Shown: piece after piece, positions 58,501 to 64,000 of the stretch
How the letters are laid out: each line of letters opens with the position of its first letter
How positions within the stretch are numbered: position 1 is the first letter of the stretch
Source: Bromus sterilis
Lineage: Eukaryota > Streptophyta > Magnoliopsida > Poales > Poaceae
Length of the DNA stretch: 64,000 nucleotides
Assembly: GCA_950022295.1 (NCBI GenBank)
Contig: OX465595.1
Coordinates: 226,389,770-226,453,769, forward strand
Reading direction: 5' to 3'
Made by a program: the position numbers and the translations under genes
Notes under the pieces: model-generated
What the model was told of the DNA's origin: nothing
Database searches by the model: none
The model's input: the letters and a program-made list of their open reading frames with translations, nothing else

Positions 58501-59205
58501 CTAAAACTTACCTTTAGAAGAATCTTTACCCCTGCCCTTATGGAACAGTGGTATCAACCTTTAGAGATAGTTAAATCAGTTAATTTTTCTAATGATAGAG
58601 ATGCCTTGTTATGGAAACTTGAAAACAAAGGAGTATATTCCACTAGCTCCTTGTATCATGTTATTAATTTTAGAGGGGTGCAATCTGTGTTCCCACCTGC
58701 TGTGTGGAAACTTAAGGTACCCCCCAAAATCCATGTTTTTCTCTGGTTACTAGCTCACAACAAGTTGATGACTAGAGATAATCTTAGGAAGAGGATGATC
58801 ATCAAACCTCTAGAATGTGTCTATTGTAATGATAAGGAATCAATTGATCATCTGTTTTTCAAATGTGTTGTAGCTCAAAACTTGTGGAAGTTTTTTAATG
58901 ATTTCTTTCATGTAGAGATAGGCCATAATCTTGTGTCCGTAGCTAGTTTTTGGCTCTCAAATGGCGAGAACTCTGCTTTAAATACAATTTCATCTGCAAT
59001 TTTGTGGTGCCTGTGGAACGATAGGAATGCTATGATCTTCGATAACAAGAACTGGCTATCTTTGTATCAGGTTTGGGGATGTGTTCTACGGACAGTGAGA
59101 TACTGGATGGTTCTGTCCCAGGAATCCAGCAGAGTGCTAGTAGAGTCCTTTGCCCTGAAGCTGGAAGAGATGATCAGAAGACCACAGTTGATCCAATGTG
59201 GCTGA
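55558..59205 (+). pseudogene. LINE ORF2: endonuclease, reverse transcriptase, zf-RVT
   Basis: ORF2 begins at ATG 55558, overlapping the ORF1 stop as ATGA. An APE-type endonuclease follows: N in W-N-V-R-G, E in Q-E-T-K, and the S-D-H motif at about 56226-56236. A frame break lies in a run of eight G near 55973-55980, stops at 56125-56127 and 56384-56386, and another frame break near 57295. RT motifs include G-A-P-G-P-D-G, F-R-P-I, D-Y-E-K-A-F-D and R-Q-G-D-P-L-S-P. The catalytic box reads Y-A-Y-D (57625-57636) instead of Y-A-D-D, so the first Asp is lost by a one-base change. The C-terminus carries a zf-RVT-like region (C-V-Y-C, H-L-F-F-K-C). Enzymatically dead on several counts. Confidence 0.92.
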
Positions 59206-59586
59206 GAGACAGCCTCTTGGCCTCTGGCACCCTGACATACACGTCGCCGGTGAAGATGATCGTTCCAGCGCCGTCTTTGAGCCCGGTGTCGCCACTGGAT
59301 GCTGGCTGGTCGCCCAGGATGGCTGCCCTGGGACCTCCCATGAAAGCCAGGAAATCCTCTAGAAGAATGATTGCAGCTGCGCCTGCTGGTTATGTGTCTG
59401 AGACACTGTAATGGCTATTTTTCTCGCTAGAATGTTATACTATGAACTACCTAGTTACCTCTGTTTTTCTTCCCAGAACCTGTGTGACCTCATGGGTCAG
59501 AGGTCTGCGACAAATAAGTTCGGGTCTGTGTGGTTCTTTTTCTATGAAATGGAACCGGGGATTGCTCCCTGTTTATCTAAAAAAAA
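59206..59586 (+). other. LINE 3' untranslated region and A-tract
   Basis: Non-coding tail after the ORF2 stop, ending in TTTATCTAAAAAAAA. The short A-run is the likely 3' terminus, fitting target-primed reverse transcription. Confidence 0.65.
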
Positions 59587-60959
59587 TGTGGTGGTCATAG
59601 AAGTAAAATTTGGCTAACAAAAATATATTCTTTGTATGTTCCAAAAAATTATACAATATAATAGGACATATTATATCGTACTTACAGTAATGTTTTGCCT
59701 GTTGTGTGGTAAAAAATTTTTGCCCCCCTCATACCTAAATCTTGGCTCCGCCCCTGCAAGTGGGCATTGGAGGAGCGAGGACGCAGCTTGTGTTCCGCTA
59801 ACGGTGAGGCGGCCGCCCAGTCTCACATCCTGCGGCTTTTGTCGTTTTCCCAGCTTGTCATTTTTCTGTGGTGCGTGGACGGAAATACTTTCAATTCAGA
59901 AATTCATGTATCAGCCAAACATGTTTTTAACAATTGGATTTCCATTCAAACGAAATGAAATCCTTATATAGATTTCATTGTATTTCTACCAAATGAAATG
60001 AAATGAAGGGTGCCAAACAAGTCGTTATTTTTCCCTGTGTTTTTCGTGTTCTTCCTTCAGATCCACCTCCAATTCGTGAAGGTCGGGTAAGCCGCAACGA
60101 TTAGTCCTAAGTTGAACTTTGTCCTATATCAACAAGCATTTTAGTGTGGCGACCAACTATGCAGTTGGTTTTTTACTTTGTCGGTCATGTTAATTGATTT
60201 TGAAAATGATGTTACACTAACAGTATGAATAATTTTTATGTCAAAGCGAAGATATCAAAACAACTGGTATTGATGCATATTGTGATGTGTAGTAGATAGA
60301 TTAGAATAATAATAGAATGTAAATAGGTGGAATTTAGGATGGTCGTGGGAGCCCAATAGATAAATAAGGATTCTTTTTTGGTGATATGTTGTATATGCAT
60401 ATATAGGAAGAAAAAAATGGAAATTTCATTATACTTGCTCCCACATGAGAGAAATTTTATGTCTTACTTATCTTCTGCTCCTAGGATGCTTACTAATCAA
60501 TGGTTGTCGTGTAATTAGAATTATTGTTTATTTTGGTTTCCTTGTCCAAGCTAAATTTCATTTGCTTGGAGTACAACAAAGGTAATTATGTGTTACTGAT
60601 TTATTTACTACTAGCATATTGTTCATTTTCTGCTGAATTAGTTTTGATGATGGTAAATGTACTGTATCCCAATGGAATGGGAAACAAAATCAACATGTAT
60701 GACATTTTGTGGCATATTAGTATCACTGATTATCTAGAAAATTAAAGATGTTGAATACTAAAATTTATTTCAAATTGATGTTGATATATTATATGCATGG
60801 ATTTAGAACAATATAGGTGTAGTCCCACTACCTAGAGACATTTCCTTACCCTAACAGTGCATTTTTTAGCCTCACGGGGAACATGCATCATATTATTGTC
60901 TTTTCCTTTTGAATATTCATTTTGAAATAGTTTTGCAAGTTAGAAGCTTGATACACGAT
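59587..60959. other. Low-copy-looking sequence, possible small exon, no confirmed gene
   Basis: AT-rich sequence without element signatures that I can name. 59885-60010 has inverted TTTCATT/AATGAAA blocks, MITE-like but without clear ends. CTTCCTTCAG at 60051-60060 followed by 26 bases and GGTAAGC is a plausible acceptor, short exon and donor; see the candidate exon at 51540-51796. Confidence 0.35.
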
Positions 60960-61915
60960 CACTGCTAGAAAAAGGCATATACCCAATATCTCTATTAGTG
61001 GCGTACCATGATGTTGGTGCACCACTACTATATAGCAGTGGCGCACCAGAAGAAGGTGCACCGTTGCAAAAAAATTACTAGTGTAGAATGCGCCATTGAT
61101 ATTTTTTCTCGGTCCACCCCCCTCCCTATGCTTACTAATGGCGCAGCACACCCATGCTGCGCCACTACTAAGTCTGAACGCCCACAACCAACAACCCTTT
61201 ATTAACCCCTTCCTCCTACCTTCCTTCATCACTTCTTCCCTTTTCTCACTACTTCATATTCCTCCTCCCCTCCTTCATGCCCCTCCTTTTCCTCCATGGC
61301 TCCTCCTCCTCCACTTCATGCATGCCTCATCCTCCCCTTCCTCCATGGCTCCTCCTCCTCCTCCTCCCCTTCAACCATGCCTCCTCCTCCCGTTCCTCCA
61401 TGGCTCATCCTCCTCCCCATCCTCCATGGCTCCTCCTCCTCCCCTTCCTCCATGGCTCCTCCTCCTCCTCCTCCCCTTTCTCCATGGCTCTCCTCCTCCC
61501 CTTTCTCCATGACTCCTCCTCTCCTCTCCTCTCCTCCATCCTCCAATTTGGAGAATAAAAACGGTCCATCTAATTCGGAGAAGAAAAACAAACAAACAAA
61601 TTGGGCTAGATGAACGGGACAAATGATTCGGAAAACAAAAACGAGAAAAAATCGCGATCTAGATCCAGAATTCAAAAATAGCAATGGCGAATCATGGGTG
61701 TTAGTAGTGGTGCACCATCCTCTATTACCTGTGGTGCACTATCCTATTAGTAGTGGTGCACCGTGTGGTGCACCACTGTTATTTGGATTAGTAATGGCAC
61801 ACCATCGGTGCATCACTACTAATCATTATTAGTGGCATGTTAATAGTGGTGCACCTATAGTTCACCATTAATAAGGAAAGTGGGTGCGCCACTAATTGCC
61901 TTTTTTCTAGTAGTG
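60960..61915 (+). mobile_element. Complete mini-CACTA transposon, non-autonomous
   Basis: Left end CACTGCTAGAAAAAGGC and inverted right end CACTACTAGAAAAAAGGC, flanked by the 3-bp target duplication GAT (60957-60959 and 61916-61918). Length 956 bp. Both subterminal zones carry repeated units around GGTGCACCAC and GTGGCGCACC in both orientations, as expected for transposase binding in CACTA elements. No transposase is encoded; it would have to be moved by a related autonomous element. Strand is arbitrary. Confidence 0.93.
61262..61540. repeat. CTCCTCCTC/CCATGG minisatellite inside the mini-CACTA
   Basis: About ten imperfect units of the type CTCCTCCTCCCCTTCCTCCATGG, varying in length. All three frames are open as Pro/Ser/Leu-rich peptides on the plus strand and Gly/Glu-rich on the minus strand. 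This is repeat composition, not a gene. Confidence 0.85.
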
Positions 61916-61918
61916 GAT

Positions 61919-62636
61919 GGAAGAATGAGCATATATGAACTCGCGGAGATATAAAAACTTGCAAGTTTCATCAGTTTTGAAGCTTTTCATAGATGACTAA
62001 GGTTAGCTTACATAAAATGTGATCTGAGAGACTCATTAATTCAATTATGTTTCATAAAGTTGTAGTTTTTCCAAGAGATTAGAGTCAATGGGAAATATCC
62101 TACCAGCTATAGAGAAAAGGAATACAAGGGAAAAAATTTAATACAATTTGTTCTCTTCTATAAAACATTTTTGGGTTCCAGTACTGCAACTTTTATGTAA
62201 ATCACTTAAAATAACCTAGTGATGTGAACAATATATGACAAAATGTTTACCACATCGTTTAAAAAAAGCGGAGACATGCATCGAAAAAGCAACACAATTT
62301 GAAGGCAGCAAGAACATGCTAAAGTAGGGTGATGATGAATGTCATGCCTACATTGGTTCATTCCCGTTTCGATGCCTTGGGCTCCCTCTGTGTCTTCGAA
62401 ATGCATATGTGACTCAACTCCAAGTACTTGTGTACCAGCTTGCCAACTTCCTACCCCTCTAGAAGGCATCTTCTCTCCCAAAAAAGCGGAAGATTGTTTC
62501 TCATTCGCTCAGTGCTTTGTGCTATCCCGGTTCACTCTATGATGGCACTGGATCTGCCACCCTAGACCATTGCGGTGCTCAAAAAGATATGTTAGTGATT
62601 CTTTTCGTGTGGGAAGGAAAATGGTAGTGGTAGTAG
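61919..62636. other. Sequence without recognised feature
   Basis: AT-rich, no coding frame of note and no element termini that I can identify. Confidence 0.4.
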
Positions 62637-63200
62637 TTGTGCGGTGTCTTGGGAAACTGTTTGTTCTCCACTATGGGTTGAGGGATTGTACATCCCCAAT
62701 CTTAAGTGGCTTACACCACCATTCAAGCTAGATGGTCATGGTTGCGGCGTTCTGATCAATATAGTCCTTGGTATGAATTTGAGATCTCAATGCCCAAACA
62801 ATCCTTAGAAATCTTCAGAGCTACGGCTAGAACAATGGTGGGCAATGGCATCACAAGATTATTTTGGGAGAATCGGTGGATTGATGGAATGAGAATTGAG
62901 AAGATTGCGTCATGCATTTACCTGAGAGACCCGTCGTGAGTTAGGATCTCCAGGGTTGTGCATGATACACTTCCGGACGATACCTGGGCTAGCGATGTGG
63001 ATCCACACCTGGATTATTTCTAGGAGAACAAGGGTGATTTCTGGGTTTAATCTGCATATGACGCTAAATTCTATGGGTATGAGGTTTCCTAGCTGTGGAG
63101 TTCACCTACATATCGAGGGGGCACTTAATTGACGTGTTTTTGTCTGGCTTGCGTTGAAGGACTGTCAGAGAGATTTGTTTGGAAGGAAATGCCCCAAAAC
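62637..63200 (+). pseudogene. LINE ORF2 C-terminal remnant
   Basis: Plus-strand remnant of the end of a LINE ORF2, in shifting frames. It reads C-A-V-S-W-E, then I-P-N-L-K, then A-R-W-S-W-L-R-R and V-G-N-G-I-T-R-L-F-W (62706-62939). Near 63140 it reads V-F-V-W-L-A-L-K. These match the order of conserved patches after the RT domain of plant L1-type elements. Several stops and frame breaks are present; the RT and endonuclease parts are missing. It is not the same family as 52150-59586 as far as the patches show. Confidence 0.7.
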
Positions 63201-64000
63201 CTTAGTTTGAACACGGGGGGTTTAGCTTCACGATCTCGACGAATGGTGAGGATGATAATATTTTCGGCCAAATCAAGCAAGCATGAACACAAGGGACACA
63301 AGGATCTACCCAGGTTCGGGCCATCGTGGTTGCGTAAAACCCTACTCCTGCATGTCTGGGATTACTCCGATGGAGATAATCATGGTGACCTTACAAGCTT
63401 TGGGGGTTCAGAATGACCGACCCCTTCTATGGTGGATTTTGCTAGCACTTAACTACCCAGGAATTGGTCCTCTTCCTCCACATCTCGAAGGGAAGGGATG
63501 CCACATGGGCCATCATTGTGGCGACAAACTTGTCCCTTATCCTGAGTAAAGCTACCTCCTCTTGGAAAGGCGGAGAGGATAGGGTGGTTGCTTTTCATTC
63601 TACCCTTGCCTTGGAGTGGAGCGCTTCGGGAGCCAGGGTGCTCTTCGGGGGGCTCGTGAAGCATTGCTGATGCAGGGCTTCGCGAGCGGAGCCTTGATGT
63701 AGGTCGTTATCTTTGGGAGATCCGCGATCTTCATGAGGTGAGTATCGTCACGCTATAACTGGCGCGTTGTTATGGTAGGAACACCTTGAGACCAAAGGAC
63801 GGACCAAGGTACCCCGGTTCCGGCTGGGCTGAGAGTACCCCAGGGGCCCATGGTGTGGGGGCCGTCTGAGCCTTCAAACTCCGTGGTCCCAACCAGCCGA
63901 CGGGTTCAGGCGTCCTGGCACGTGGTGTAGGGGTAGCGGGCGATGGTTCCGCTACGCCCGCGATGCTTCAGGGAGTGCCATGCCTGCCACAAGATGTGAT
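63201..64000. other. Unclassified repeat-like sequence to the window edge
   Basis: No coding frame that I can support. ACCCAGGTTCGGGCC at 63309-63323 and the GC-rich tail resemble sequence seen in Triticeae LTR elements, but no terminus, primer site or polypurine tract is visible. Confidence 0.3.

Larger units (their letters stand above)
52150..59586 (+). mobile_element. L1-type LINE, nearly full length, inactive
   Basis: Non-LTR retrotransposon with a GC-rich 5' end, ORF1 (52285-55561), ORF2 (55558-59205), a 3' untranslated region and a short A-tract at 59579-59586. Its 5' boundary is uncertain, at about 52145-52160, where a GC-rich leader begins. A possible target duplication is GGTGGTCTTAGA (52042-52053) and GGTGGTCATAGA (59590-59601), 11 of 12 matching. 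If that is real, the element starts near 52054. Frameshifts, stops and a lost catalytic residue make it inactive. Confidence 0.88.

Noticed and set aside
59885..60010. MITE-like inverted TTTCATT/AATGAAA blocks
   Set aside because: No defined termini and no target duplication found; could be simple AT-rich repetition.
61277..61684. Pro/Ser-rich and Gly/Glu-rich open frames at the mini-CACTA
   Set aside because: Direct translation of the CTCCTCCTC/CCATGG minisatellite.
1..64000. tRNA, rRNA or CRISPR-like arrays
   Set aside because: None seen. The tRNA-like matches are short primer binding sites of retroelements, and the direct repeats are LTRs or minisatellites.

Overview
The window looks like intergenic DNA from a large grass genome, most likely Triticeae (wheat, barley, rye or Aegilops type). 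The basis is the kind of elements present: long-LTR Tekay-type chromoviruses, Athila-type Gypsy elements with LTRs ending TGATA/TATCA and a tRNA-Asp primer site, Angela/BARE-like Copia pol, an L1-type LINE, and a CACTA element with a CACTA..AGAAAAAGGC end. I see no intact host gene, no tRNA or rRNA gene and no prokaryotic feature. Nearly every base can be assigned to nested, truncated or inverted transposable elements. Family names are recognised from protein and terminus motifs, not from a database search.

Layout. 1-1958: minus-strand Athila-like remnant (gag/protease piece, primer binding site, LTR piece). 1959-11375: plus-strand Tekay chromovirus with a nearly full gag-pol (3689-8125) and two incomplete LTRs. 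11376-13308: minus-strand gag-only fragment with four zinc knuckles. 13309-13330: three telomere-type repeats exactly at a breakpoint. 13331-19252: second, truncated Tekay element whose LTR is followed by a primer binding site and more LTR. 19253-21844: plus-strand Athila 3' end. 21845-22070 and 38737-39858: two halves of one Copia pol gene. They are split by a solo LTR of a long-LTR family (22071-38736, target duplication CCTAT), which itself holds a Copia LTR piece, an Athila-like piece, and a complete long-LTR element (24728-33585, target duplication TGGCC). 39859-48785: minus-strand Athila element without reverse transcriptase or integrase, interrupted by a 2.15-kb insertion (46571-48723). 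48786-50962: plus-strand piece of the same long LTR. 50963-51452: Harbinger-like end. 51453-52149: a possible low-copy gene 5' end. About 52150-59586: LINE. 60960-61915: complete mini-CACTA with GAT duplications. 62637-63200: LINE remnant.

How the parts relate. The complete long-LTR element has 4.1-kb LTRs around only 598 bp of internal DNA and encodes no protein. Its leader and 3' end resemble those of the Tekay chromovirus at 1959-11375, so it reads as a non-autonomous partner of such an element. The Tekay copy itself has lost its protease aspartate, a zinc-knuckle cysteine and part of gag to a stop codon.

Most interesting signal: every Gypsy 3' end that can be read in the window, from both chromovirus and Athila lineages, carries an 8-bp-type hairpin with a GGA or AGGA loop, and its 3' foot lies 18-19 nt before the 3' LTR, just upstream of the polypurine tract. 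The stems differ in sequence but keep pairing (compensatory changes). I know of no description of this structure.
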